A DNA stretch of 15,424 nt from CAZSVI01 sp964610205 (GCA_964610205.1 CAZSVI010000091.1:1-15424); one strand, 5' to 3'. Shown: positions 6,168 through 15,191, numbered from the stretch's first letter. The notes: generated from the sequence alone by a model not told the origin. Numbers and translations: made by a program.

Positions 6168-9100
6168 TTAAAACGATGTATGAATATGCCAGCTCACCGA
6201 ACCTTTTATTTTCTTGATTTTCAGGTTAACATGATAGCTTATACGGGCGTTGGCATCGAGAGACCACTTGCTGCTGGCTTTTTTTGCAAGCTCACCTCTG
6301 GCATCAAGCATCAGATGGATTACCTTGAAGGTTTTTCCCATTGCCCGGACACCGCCTTCCACACCGCCCTGCACATAAACGCTCAGCATCAGAAGATTGG
6401 AGCTGTAATACCCTTCCCCGCCAACCATAAGGTAGGCGCGGACATAAACAATACCAATGGTTTGTTTTCCCGTATCAAAGCCGTAATGGGCCTTTGCCTT
6501 TATAAAGCTTTCATCAATATCGGAATCCCGGATGCCAAGGCCAAAGCCAACCTGGAAAATACCCGCCTTGGCTGTAAGTGTTTCAGGGTAACCGACCCGG
6601 AGTTCCCAGAAATCCGGAGACATTTCAAAACCCAAATCTCCGCTTACCGAAAGGCCATACATTCCGAAATCATATAAGGAGATACTGAATTTGAACATTC
6701 TCTGCCGATGGTAGTATCCGACCGCCGCCGTCCCCATCATTTTGAAGGAACCCGAACCGGTGAAATCATCAATACTGTCCGGACCGTAATAGCTTCCTCC
6801 CATTTCAACCGTCGGCCCTTTTTCAACAATCAGGTATACATCCCTGAGTTCACCGAGGCTCAAGCCACCATATCCCATTGTGACAGTACAGGCTGCCGCG
6901 AAAAAGTAGTTTCCGCCGCCGGTATTCACATCCATATTGTCAACCATTGCAAGAAGCGCGTTTTTATTATCCGGAATTTGATAGGTACCATCCGGGTTCA
7001 TAGCCATTTCCATGTTATAGCCCATCATTCCTCCCATATTCCGGATTTCTCCATATCCGAAAGGAATTCCTGAGCCTGTGTAATACATGGCCACAGCAAA
7101 ATATGAACGGGATCTTGCCTTGTCGTAGCCTATCCGGGCGTTGATGTCAAAGGCGCTGTCCATTGTCAGGCTGCTGACGGCGTTAAACGCAAACTGAAAG
7201 CCCGAGGTGTCATATTCAACAAAATCGCCCTCCGATTTAATGGGTTTGCCTGTACCCGTAATATCCGCGAACTCCTCAAAGTTCATCACCACTTCCGAGT
7301 GGGATTCATCATAGGATATGACCGGTTTGTAGAATATATCCCGGAGCATGATCGTATCCGGATCCTCATTGGCGTTTAGTGTCAGGTTGTCGGAAAGCTG
7401 CATTCCGCCCCACATACTCATTGAGGTATAATATCTTGGCCCTGTATAATCCCCGGTTTCAATTTTTGAAAGGGGAACCGCATTGGATGTAACTGAAATT
7501 GAGCGCACCTCCATCGGGAATTTATGAAATTCTATCCTGTAGGGCTTGTCAAACAATGCCCTGCCGTATATGCCCGGATTTTTCCCAGACAGCATCAAAG
7601 TCATATCCGAAGGAATGATAAACTCATTGAACTGGGCGTCTGAAAGGCTAAGATCCTCTCCTTCGTCCCCAAAAAACAAATCCATAGTTCCGTCAAGATG
7701 CATACCCGCTTCGTCAAGGTAACCGCCTAAAACCTTTATCTTTACTTTCCCGTCTCCGGCGGGGTCAAACTTCTCGGTCTCCGCAACGTTGCAGACAAAT
7801 AAACCGCTGTCGTCATCCCTCAGCATTTTCACCTTTATACGGCAGTGGAAAAGCGGAACCGCCAAGTCGGCTTCAATTTCAAGATCAGCGATGTTATTGT
7901 AAAGATCCAGCACGACATTTCTGACCAGAACATCCCTGAAGTCTCCCAGTTTTGATCCAAAGACCGCGGGTACGCCTTCCGGCGTATATGCCTGGTTCTG
8001 ATAACAGAAACCGTTCTGATCGTATAAAAGCTCACCTGCGGTCAGATTAAACCGGATACGTCCATTCTGTTCGGTCTGTACAAAAGCCGGAGGCAGGGAC
8101 ACATTCCCGTATTTAACGACAATACCCATCCATTCGGGATCCTTTGTATCCTGTGGTGATTCCCCTTCATATACACTGTCGCGCCTGAGATCCAGCGCAA
8201 CCCGACCCGGTGTGATACCCAGCTTCGCATCCTTCTGGGCCTCCAGTTCTTCCTCTTTCAGCTTGTTTGGATCGTATAATGGGATGTTGGATGGCGTCAT
8301 AGCTGTATCCTGTACCATAAACCCGCATCCATCCCAGTTTTGAATGGAAAACGGAAGGTGGGACAGACTTTCCCGGGCAGCCGGATCATCAGGGAATACA
8401 AGCAGCGCGTCACTCTGTACCCGCTGAGAAATATAATACAGGCTGCTGTTGAGTACGGAGATGTTTTTCTGTGATATCTGCCAGTTGTTACCTGAACTCC
8501 CTGAGGTACCTAAACTACCTGAACTGCCTGAATTGCCTGAGTTGTATGCCTTGTTCAAAGCCTCCAGCGTTTCCTGATCTATTAATATCCGCGTTGAGGG
8601 CAGCAATGCATCCAGATTGACGGGAGCAAGATCGTCAAAGGTCTCAAATGGGGTTAAAACTCTCCCGTTGATATAGCTTTTTGAAACATCTACCTTACCA
8701 TTGGAATATTGAAGAACTGAGGATGTAACCTTTATACCCAGGCCTGCGGGAATTACAACCGGCATAGTCTTTTCTCCGTTCAGCAGGAATCTGCCCTCAA
8801 GCTCTCCGTTCCTGTTAAAGGCGATAGTGGTGTATTTATATTCAATCCCCTTATTGTCTGTGGATTCCAGACCCAATTTCGTTTCGATAAATCCTGAATG
8901 GAGGTTAATAAATGCATTGCCATATCTGTCCTGCAGGGAAAGCGACTCCAGATAATCCGATGTAAAACTTATACTCTGCCCCTGATTTCCGAAATTCACG
9001 GTTATTTTATCGGGCCGCTTAACGGTTAAATTTTCATAATGGAATACCGGCATGCCGTATATATGAATGATACCCGCCGGCACCATTGTGCTCAACTGAA

Positions 9101-12100
9101 AATTCAACACATTCAAATCACCTATAAGGTTTCCGGACTGCCTTTTGATGTATCCTGTAACAACCGCATCCGGAAAAGTTGTTTTTATACTTAACTCTGT
9201 AAAATGTATACCCGTATCTCCAAGCTTCGAGGGATTTTTAAGGGACAAATACCCTTCGGTTATGGTATCTCCCTGATACTTGTTGATGGTAATGTCAACA
9301 GGAACTGAATATTCCCGTAACCTGAGAACCCCTTCACCGGTACCGCTTATTTTCCCTGCCAGTGTAATTCCCGCAATCTCAAATCCATTCATTTTCATTG
9401 TGTCCGAAATAACCACAAGCGGCATTACCTCCAAGGGTTTAGCCACAGAGGGTGTGGGCGCCGGGGTTACCGTTACCATTAGGCGGGGTGTTGGTGTTGC
9501 CGCAACGGGAGGCGTCGGGGTGGGGGTTACCGTTGTAAAAACCCTGGGCGTTGGCGTTGCAAAGACCCTGGGCGTTGGCGTCGGGGTAGATGTTGCCCTT
9601 CCCTGCGGAGTTGGAGCAGGCGTTATTGTTACAAGAAGACGTGGGGTCGGTGTTACCGGAATGGGTATTCTCACGGACATTACATCTTCCGCGGATGCTA
9701 TGACCTCGCTATAGTCCGTTACATCCCTGTCCGTTTCAATACCGTTGTTTACATCCCATCTTCCAATCGTGTCAAAGAACATACTTTCCGGAAGAATATC
9801 CGCTGGTTTTGTCGCAGCAAGTATTGGCTCGGAGAACTCAGACATAAAGCCTGCCGTGTCCACAACCTTTACTTTATACCAGTTTTCCGCGCCCGGATTG
9901 GCGTAAACATCCGAAAAGAAAGTTTTTTGATAGTTGATCAGACTGCTTGCCTGATAATAATCACCCTCCTTCGTGTTACTTCGGTATACGAGATAACCGG
10001 CTATATACTCCTGGCTCTCTTCGACTGTCAGGTTGGGATCTTTTGCCGAATCCCAGAATATCCGGATGTTTCCGTTATAAATCTCCCACCTGAGATTCGT
10101 GACAGGCGGAAAGGCTTCACCTTTCCGTGTAAACACCGAAACCGGCTCCGGTCTGTCGGAATAAAGCTTGTCGTCATTCATGGCCTGCACCGTATACAAA
10201 TATGTTTCCCCAAACTGTACATTACTGTCAAAGAACTCTCTCTTTCCCGAGGAGTCTTCACCAAGGGAAATATCTACTTCTCCGGCAATTTCCCAGATAA
10301 CCGTCGCCGCCAATTCAATATCCAGGCTGTTGTATGACAAAACAGACAGAATCCCGTATTTGTCTATTACAGATTGAAAAGCTGCCAGTCTGTTTTTAAT
10401 CGGTATGCCGGAGACTTTCTCCACAAATGTGCTGCTTTCCATATTCTGAATTGTTTTGAAACGGTTTGTCATAATAGCGGAAGGCTTCAACTTCTCCATA
10501 TTCTGAGTGATCCTTGAAGGAATCGTCAGTCCGGATGCCGCATAATCGGTGGATGCGACCGTCATCACAGATGAAATCACTGTATCCGGCGGTGAATAAA
10601 TATCCCGGAACTGTTCCGTATTGAACATCCTGTCAAAAAGGGACGGATCGGAAATGTAAAGCGAACTTAAATCCAGATCGGATATCCGCGGCAGTTTTTT
10701 TCTGTATATGATGTATTTGCTTGCATGGGAAACACCCATCCAGTTAACCTGGTTGACTTCTTTTTTGGAGAAGGGCACCAGCATGGTCGGCGCCTGCGGC
10801 GGAACCGTAGCGGAAATTCTGCAGCCTGTGATGGAACCCTCCTCAGATTCCACACCCCATACGCTCACCGAGGTTACCTTGTAGTAATAATAATGGGCAA
10901 AGGTCTGATCCACTTTTTCAGAGTATACCTTATATCTAAGACTGTCTTCCACCATTGACCATTCAAGGGATGAAAAGTCCTCATTTTCTTTAAAGTACGG
11001 CACTTCAGCCCTGTATACCCTGTAATATGAAACCTGGGCATCGTCAGGGCGCTGCCAGCCAAGATGCACCCAACCGCCGGAGGCATATTGATTAAACAGA
11101 TCAGAAACGGGTATCCCTGTGGATTCAGGGATCAGGCAAACCATATAGACATAAAGCCGGTTGCTCTTCCTCTCTACCTTATCGCTGCAATGGTTCAAGG
11201 TCGTTCCGGATATAACGAGATTCCATTCAAAGGCTTCAAGTACCTCCTCTTCCGTCATGCGGCGAAGGGCTTCCGCCGGAACATTGTCCGCGTAAGCACG
11301 ATAAACCGCATAACCGGAAAGTCCCGCGCCACTGTAGTGCTGCCATGTTATACCGGCGTTATTCCCCTGTGAAAAATCCCCGTCAGACAATAAAATAATA
11401 TCATGAATATCCTTCGGTTTCGGAAGATTGTTATACTCAAGGGATATTTTTTCCGGAGCCAGACTCACATCCATTCTGACAAGATCGGACAAGGAATACC
11501 CCAGACCGTTTTTAAAATTTGAGTTTTCGGCCAGCGCTGTTTTTAATCCAGATAATCCGGTGCAGGCGGTATTGCCTGTATCTTCATCGCCTTCGGCCGA
11601 ATCCTCCGCACCTGCAGTTCCGGGCTCAGACTCCGCTGAGTCATCCTGATTCCCAAATAACCCTATGTTGGAGGGAATAACAATCTTACCATCCTGAAAG
11701 GGCAAATCGTCCAAATCCAGAGTTGCCGCGGTATTCTGCACATAACGTTCATAGAATCCGGGAGGAAGTATCTTTTTTTCTGACACATCCGGGTTTTTTT
11801 TCATTGAGGCAACAGGATTAACAGGATTTGTGGGAGGTGTTTCGAGAGGAAACCCGATAACCTTTGACTCGGACCAGGCGCTTTCATTTCCCCAGCTGTC
11901 TACGGCTGAAACCCAGTATTTATAATAATAACCCGGCTCAATGCTGTTGTCGTAATAAAGCGCGTCAACAGATATTTCTGTCTGCGGGTTGATAAGAAAG
12001 ACGGCGTTAAACCCATTTTCCGAGAGTACCGGTTTTTCTGCCATAATGAAAGGTAAAAAGTTTAACCGCACCAGCTCTTCAGGTATTCCAAAATGGCCGT

Positions 12101-13964
12101 TTCCAAATACCTTGCTGCGGTATATAACAAATACTTCCGTATCGGAAGTCGTTCTTGCCAGAGGCAGGGAAATACCGTTTGTGCCGGAGTTGATATCGAA
12201 CAATTGCCTGTGGGCGATATCCGCCCGCTTCCTTTCCCTGACAGACAGCGAGGGTTCACCAAGAATCGGCTGCTGCGGGGGAGTTACTTTATATACCTTT
12301 ATATCAAGTTCTGTTGAATAAGCGCTGGTACGCCCGAAAATATCTATCGCATGAACCCTGTATGCCAGTTCGTCACCGTTTTTAACATCTTCATCAATAT
12401 ACATGGCAGGGGTTTCGAACAATATACCGGAATCATCCTCCGAATAGGAAATGGCAACCGGTACGTCGTTTATCTGTGCAAAGGAGGTCTCATCCTTTTT
12501 CCTGCGCTCGATATAGTAACCTGAAACAATCTCCCTGGCATATTCTGTCTGAGGCGCATTCCACCTGAGATGTACAGTGTTATCCGCTCCATAGCCCTCA
12601 AAATCCCGCGGGGTCTCAACAAGCTCCTCAACCCCATAGGCCACCTCAATGCCGAAAGCATCCTCCGGCAGGCTTCCTGATGAAACCTGATCCACCGTTA
12701 TGCTCTCATTGGCGCCCGACAACGGAACCACCACATACCGGACGGCAGTATTCGGGTCTATATCAAGGCCTCCAAGATTGTCTTCGTAACCGAATCCGGT
12801 GGCATTGGCAAATTCCTCATTAACAAAAACTTTTGTCAGAATGGAGTTTCGTGCATCAAGGATTTCGTTAGCCAGAGAAATTTTTTCCGATATTTCGCCT
12901 GCTTCTCTCTGTAAATTGAGATTTCCAATCATACCCGTATTTATAAATGTATCCTGTTGCCTGAACTCATTCAGCAAAACAGGCCGGGCCTTTATTTCTT
13001 CCACAAAACGCACACCGTAATTATCCCTTGTGTCCGAAAGGGGGATCTTGTTCTCTATATTGCCGTGTACGGTAAACAGCCGTTCTTTTTCCAGGGCGAA
13101 ATCAACCTTTCCTGAAATAATCGGTGAAATGGTATACGGATTAATTTCCTTATAGACCAATTCATAAAAATCCTTTTCGGAACTAACGCCTATCAGGTTC
13201 TTTTTATGGGTATCCAGTAAGGATACCTGGAAAAGCTCCTTTACATACGGGGAAAATTCCAGATTAAGTTCAGCCAGATAATCTAATCCGGCGGCATTTC
13301 CAAGTCCTTCCGCAATCAGCTCGGTTTTTCCGCTCAAAGTACGGTAAAGGTTGTATCCCTTTTCCGGTATCCAGTCATCCTCAGGCGCCCATCTGAGTAT
13401 AATTCTGTCCGGGGTGGTCCAGGTTCCCTGAATTGGATTTGCGGGCTCTTCGCTTGCTTCGGCGGGCATGAAAAGTTTATCCAGTTTAAGTTTTATTTTT
13501 TCCAGCCTGGCTGTTGTATTACTGTCAAATATCTCCGTAATTTCGGGATTGTTTATCTCCTGCTCCAGCAAGGCGTGAATTTGTCCGCTCAGTTTTTTAA
13601 GTCCTTCCGTTTCCTTTTTTGATTGAATCAACCCGGACAGCGAGACCGCATTTAAAATATGATTTTCAAGCTGAGGTTCAGCCAGCAATTTCTGATATGT
13701 GACTTCGTCTGAAACAAGAAATTTCTGAAAGAGTGTCAAACCATTTCCAGCCTCATCACTTGTTATGTATTCCCTCTCGGGCAGCAGGGGCTTTGAATTG
13801 TCCAATACGGCGTTTTTTATCTCTCCGTCAAAAAAATCTTCGAGATTGACATTGATATTATCTGCTTCCTTGTCCTTCTGCCGTCCCCTGAAATAAAAAA
13901 ACAAGCTGGTGGTAAGTATGGCTGCGACTAATACAACAGCCAGGATTTTTTTGTATCTCTTCAT
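6168..13964 (-). CDS. Giant membrane-anchored fibronectin-III-like multidomain protein of unknown function (2598 aa)
   Basis: One uninterrupted frame, roughly 290 kDa. Basic residues KRYKK precede a hydrophobic span at about 8-24 and then FRGRQKDK, a signal anchor with no evident lipobox or cleavage site. A helical, charged segment follows (about 75-165). Seven fibronectin-III-like modules are marked by a C-strand motif Y-x-[VIL]-[YE]-R at 203-208, 482-487, 612-616, 884-889, 980-985, 1084-1088 and 1323-1328, usually with a later Tyr-rich strand such as YWVSAVDSWG. Between them lie variable insertions, including an acidic linker near 771-799. A Thr-Pro linker (about 1436-1510) leads to a beta-rich region, a Gly-Ser linker (about 1806-1827) and a further Gly/Tyr-rich beta region ending in a terminal Phe. 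I see no LPXTG, SLH or dockerin motif and no catalytic domain. A cell-surface or envelope structural/binding role is inference. The ATG at 13964 is chosen over the TTG at 13994 because of GGAGGGG. Confidence 0.9.
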   Translation of the reverse strand: MKRYKKILAVVLVAAILTTSLFFYFRGRQKDKEADNINVNLEDFFDGEIKNAVLDNSKPLLPEREYITSDEAGNGLTLFQKFLVSDEVTYQKLLAEPQLENHILNAVSLSGLIQSKKETEGLKKLSGQIHALLEQEINNPEITEIFDSNTTARLEKIKLKLDKLFMPAEASEEPANPIQGTWTTPDRIILRWAPEDDWIPEKGYNLYRTLSGKTELIAEGLGNAAGLDYLAELNLEFSPYVKELFQVSLLDTHKKNLIGVSSEKDFYELVYKEINPYTISPIISGKVDFALEKERLFTVHGNIENKIPLSDTRDNYGVRFVEEIKARPVLLNEFRQQDTFINTGMIGNLNLQREAGEISEKISLANEILDARNSILTKVFVNEEFANATGFGYEDNLGGLDIDPNTAVRYVVVPLSGANESITVDQVSSGSLPEDAFGIEVAYGVEELVETPRDFEGYGADNTVHLRWNAPQTEYAREIVSGYYIERRKKDETSFAQINDVPVAISYSEDDSGILFETPAMYIDEDVKNGDELAYRVHAIDIFGRTSAYSTELDIKVYKVTPPQQPILGEPSLSVRERKRADIAHRQLFDINSGTNGISLPLARTTSDTEVFVIYRSKVFGNGHFGIPEELVRLNFLPFIMAEKPVLSENGFNAVFLINPQTEISVDALYYDNSIEPGYYYKYWVSAVDSWGNESAWSESKVIGFPLETPPTNPVNPVASMKKNPDVSEKKILPPGFYERYVQNTAATLDLDDLPFQDGKIVIPSNIGLFGNQDDSAESEPGTAGAEDSAEGDEDTGNTACTGLSGLKTALAENSNFKNGLGYSLSDLVRMDVSLAPEKISLEYNNLPKPKDIHDIILLSDGDFSQGNNAGITWQHYSGAGLSGYAVYRAYADNVPAEALRRMTEEEVLEAFEWNLVISGTTLNHCSDKVERKSNRLYVYMVCLIPESTGIPVSDLFNQYASGGWVHLGWQRPDDAQVSYYRVYRAEVPYFKENEDFSSLEWSMVEDSLRYKVYSEKVDQTFAHYYYYKVTSVSVWGVESEEGSITGCRISATVPPQAPTMLVPFSKKEVNQVNWMGVSHASKYIIYRKKLPRISDLDLSSLYISDPSLFDRMFNTEQFRDIYSPPDTVISSVMTVASTDYAASGLTIPSRITQNMEKLKPSAIMTNRFKTIQNMESSTFVEKVSGIPIKNRLAAFQSVIDKYGILSVLSYNSLDIELAATVIWEIAGEVDISLGEDSSGKREFFDSNVQFGETYLYTVQAMNDDKLYSDRPEPVSVFTRKGEAFPPVTNLRWEIYNGNIRIFWDSAKDPNLTVEESQEYIAGYLVYRSNTKEGDYYQASSLINYQKTFFSDVYANPGAENWYKVKVVDTAGFMSEFSEPILAATKPADILPESMFFDTIGRWDVNNGIETDRDVTDYSEVIASAEDVMSVRIPIPVTPTPRLLVTITPAPTPQGRATSTPTPTPRVFATPTPRVFTTVTPTPTPPVAATPTPRLMVTVTPAPTPSVAKPLEVMPLVVISDTMKMNGFEIAGITLAGKISGTGEGVLRLREYSVPVDITINKYQGDTITEGYLSLKNPSKLGDTGIHFTELSIKTTFPDAVVTGYIKRQSGNLIGDLNVLNFQLSTMVPAGIIHIYGMPVFHYENLTVKRPDKITVNFGNQGQSISFTSDYLESLSLQDRYGNAFINLHSGFIETKLGLESTDNKGIEYKYTTIAFNRNGELEGRFLLNGEKTMPVVIPAGLGIKVTSSVLQYSNGKVDVSKSYINGRVLTPFETFDDLAPVNLDALLPSTRILIDQETLEALNKAYNSGNSGSSGSLGTSGSSGNNWQISQKNISVLNSSLYYISQRVQSDALLVFPDDPAARESLSHLPFSIQNWDGCGFMVQDTAMTPSNIPLYDPNKLKEEELEAQKDAKLGITPGRVALDLRRDSVYEGESPQDTKDPEWMGIVVKYGNVSLPPAFVQTEQNGRIRFNLTAGELLYDQNGFCYQNQAYTPEGVPAVFGSKLGDFRDVLVRNVVLDLYNNIADLEIEADLAVPLFHCRIKVKMLRDDDSGLFVCNVAETEKFDPAGDGKVKIKVLGGYLDEAGMHLDGTMDLFFGDEGEDLSLSDAQFNEFIIPSDMTLMLSGKNPGIYGRALFDKPYRIEFHKFPMEVRSISVTSNAVPLSKIETGDYTGPRYYTSMSMWGGMQLSDNLTLNANEDPDTIMLRDIFYKPVISYDESHSEVVMNFEEFADITGTGKPIKSEGDFVEYDTSGFQFAFNAVSSLTMDSAFDINARIGYDKARSRSYFAVAMYYTGSGIPFGYGEIRNMGGMMGYNMEMAMNPDGTYQIPDNKNALLAMVDNMDVNTGGGNYFFAAACTVTMGYGGLSLGELRDVYLIVEKGPTVEMGGSYYGPDSIDDFTGSGSFKMMGTAAVGYYHRQRMFKFSISLYDFGMYGLSVSGDLGFEMSPDFWELRVGYPETLTAKAGIFQVGFGLGIRDSDIDESFIKAKAHYGFDTGKQTIGIVYVRAYLMVGGEGYYSSNLLMLSVYVQGGVEGGVRAMGKTFKVIHLMLDARGELAKKASSKWSLDANARISYHVNLKIKKIKGSVSWHIHTSF
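8485..8549 (-). repeat. Gly-Ser low-complexity linker inside the giant gene
   Basis: A run of near-repeated units, CCTGAACT-like on the + strand, encodes a Gly/Ser-rich linker (GNSGSSGSLGTSGSSGNN) at about residues 1806-1827. It separates the two beta-rich C-terminal regions and probably acts as a flexible hinge. Confidence 0.8.
9437..9659 (-). repeat. Thr-Pro-rich linker with internal DNA repeats
   Basis: This stretch encodes about 75 residues of TPTPTP, TPAPTP and TPRVF-like units (residues 1436-1510). At DNA level it is imperfectly tandem: ACCCTGGGCGTTGGCGT occurs at 9541 and again at 9565, and GGGGTTACCGTT recurs near 9463 and 9523. Such linkers are extended, often O-glycosylated spacers in secreted clostridial proteins. 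This one divides the fibronectin-like half from the beta-rich half. Confidence 0.9.
11568..11660 (-). other. Acidic Ala/Asp/Glu/Ser-rich linker segment of the giant protein
   Basis: About 30 codons (residues 771-799) encode a strongly acidic, low-complexity stretch starting GNQDDSAESEPGTAGAEDS. It sits in the interval between the third and fourth fibronectin-like modules. It is probably disordered, and could bind calcium or simply space the modules. Confidence 0.75.
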
Positions 13965-13970
13965 GGATAT

Positions 13971-13977
13971 CCCCTCC
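13971..13977 (-). promoter_or_regulatory. Ribosome binding site fixing the start of the giant gene
   Basis: On the - strand GGAGGGG lies six bases before the ATG at 13964. This start puts MKRYKK directly before the hydrophobic anchor, as expected for an exported protein, so the upstream in-frame TTG is unlikely. Confidence 0.85.
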
Positions 13978-14055
13978 GCCTTATAAGCTTGCAATCTCCT
14001 GTTACCATATGATAATATGTTGGATTTTCATAATAAGTGCTGATATTACCGAATA

Positions 14056-14085
14056 ACTATAATCTCTTTTTGTTTTTTATGTGAA
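14056..14085 (-). promoter_or_regulatory. Candidate promoter of the giant gene
   Basis: On the - strand TTCACA (14085 to 14080) and TATAGT (14061 to 14056) are 18 bp apart and would give a leader of about 85 bases. Both boxes match the vegetative sigma-factor consensus only partly. Another -10-like TATTAT at 14035 to 14030 has no good -35 box. Confidence 0.3.
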
Positions 14086-14293
14086 ATTTGAGGTATTTTT
14101 TAGTACTGATACCATTTTATATAATAGTAATCAATAAATCAATAACTATATTTAACCTATACGTTGAACATTTTTTTTGAAGCCCTGCGTCAAAATTACT
14201 TGTGCAGCTGTTTGAATTCCAGCAAATCCTTATCAAAACATTCAGGAAAGTATGCCATCTGTACGAAGAAAAATCATAATATAAAACCGTTTA

Positions 14294-14322
14294 TTGAAAT
14301 AATAAGAAATACCGGATATAAT
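14294..14322 (+). promoter_or_regulatory. Strong sigma-70-type promoter for the HAD hydrolase gene
   Basis: TTGAAA (14294-14299) and TATAAT (14317-14322) are separated by exactly 17 bp, close to the ideal vegetative promoter. Transcription would start near 14329, leaving a very short leader that contains the ribosome binding site GGAGGGGAG (14332-14340) ahead of the ATG at 14345. Confidence 0.75.
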
Positions 14323-14344
14323 AAAATTTGCGGAGGGGAGTAAA

Positions 14345-15172
14345 ATGTATGTAAGACGCTATACGGGTAAAATAAATATGGTGGTTTTTGATACAGCCGG
14401 TACAGTTTGCGATGGGCCGCAGGATTTAAGGCATCGGTGGCCGGAGGATGATCTGCGTGGCAGTAAAGCGCCCGTGGTTCCCTTTTATGAAGTACTGAAA
14501 AATCACGGTATTATCATAAGCTGGTCTGTCATTCGACAGCCAATGGGAATGTACAAGCCTGACCATTTACGGTATCTGCTTAACCTGCCCGAGGTAAAAA
14601 GCCAGTATATTTCAACATATGGTCATGATTATACCGAAAAGGAATTTGAAATAATGGTCGACGAGTTCAAATCCCTTTTGTTGAAATACTGTATTGATGA
14701 CGATCTGGCAAAACCCGTGGAAGGCGCTTTAAATTGTATTAATGACCTCCGGGGGGCCGAGATTATAATCGGTTCGGATACGGGATATTTTGATAATATT
14801 TCAAAACTTTTAAATAAAAAGCTTGAAGATAGGTTTAACCTCTGTTTTGATGTGGCAACAAATGCTGAAATCGTTCAGGGCAGACCAAGCCCATGTATGG
14901 TTTTTGACTGCATGTCAAAAGCAAAAGTATGGCCCGTGGAATCTGTGGTTAAAGTTGATGATACGGCTGCGGGCGTGCTGTCCGGAAACAATGCCGGCTG
15001 CTGGACAATAGGGCTTTATGCAAGCGGAAGTAATGACTATAACAAGCTTGCGGCGGCAAAACCGGATTTTTTGATACCCACTATTGCCAGGGTTCCCGAT
15101 ATAATATTCGGACAGATCGAACCCATGCTCCGCCGCGGCGGAAGACCGGGACAGGATTTAATAGAAATTTAG
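14345..15172 (+). CDS. HAD-superfamily hydrolase, phosphonoacetaldehyde hydrolase (PhnX)-like
   Basis: Complete 275-residue protein; known phosphonatases are about 265-280 residues. In the family, phosphonoacetaldehyde is bound as a Schiff base and the C-P bond is cleaved to acetaldehyde and phosphate. Motif I is FDTAGT with nucleophile Asp16 and the phosphonatase-type Ala18. The cap carries QPMGMYKPDHLR, whose Lys71 aligns with the Schiff-base lysine. Motif II is GSDTGY (143-148). GRPSPCM (179-185) and VKVDDTAAG (202-210), then NAGCWTIGL and a GS dipeptide, complete the family pattern. Motif IV has D205-D206 but Gly210 where the better-known GDTxxD form has a second Asp. The segment RHRWPEDDLRGSK (29-41) seems unusual at the start of the cap. 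No other phosphonate gene is visible, so the substrate could differ. It has its own promoter and a hairpin after the stop. Confidence 0.82.
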   Translation: MYVRRYTGKINMVVFDTAGTVCDGPQDLRHRWPEDDLRGSKAPVVPFYEVLKNHGIIISWSVIRQPMGMYKPDHLRYLLNLPEVKSQYISTYGHDYTEKEFEIMVDEFKSLLLKYCIDDDLAKPVEGALNCINDLRGAEIIIGSDTGYFDNISKLLNKKLEDRFNLCFDVATNAEIVQGRPSPCMVFDCMSKAKVWPVESVVKVDDTAAGVLSGNNAGCWTIGLYASGSNDYNKLAAAKPDFLIPTIARVPDIIFGQIEPMLRRGGRPGQDLIEI

Positions 15173-15191
15173 CAACAATATATAAGAAAGA

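Larger units (their letters stand above)
13965..14344. other. AT-rich divergent intergenic region
   Basis: About 380 bases separate the divergently transcribed giant gene and the HAD hydrolase gene. The region is AT-rich, with homopolymer T runs near 14091-14100 and 14171-14178. It carries ribosome binding sites at both edges, a convincing + strand promoter near the right edge and a weaker - strand candidate (listed separately). TATAAT also occurs on the + strand at 14058-14063 and 14120-14125 without good -35 boxes. No RNA gene or riboswitch fold was recognised. Confidence 0.7.

Noticed and set aside
6030..6677. A 215-codon + strand open frame opposite the 3' end of the giant gene
   Set aside because: It lies almost entirely antisense to the giant gene's coding frame and has no convincing ribosome binding site or family motif. 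The long frame is a by-product of the opposite-strand codon pattern.
9280..9714. A + strand frame encoding a Gly-Val repeat protein
   Set aside because: It is the exact antisense of the Thr-Pro linker; the GVGVGV pattern is the reverse complement of the TPTP codons and has no independent support.
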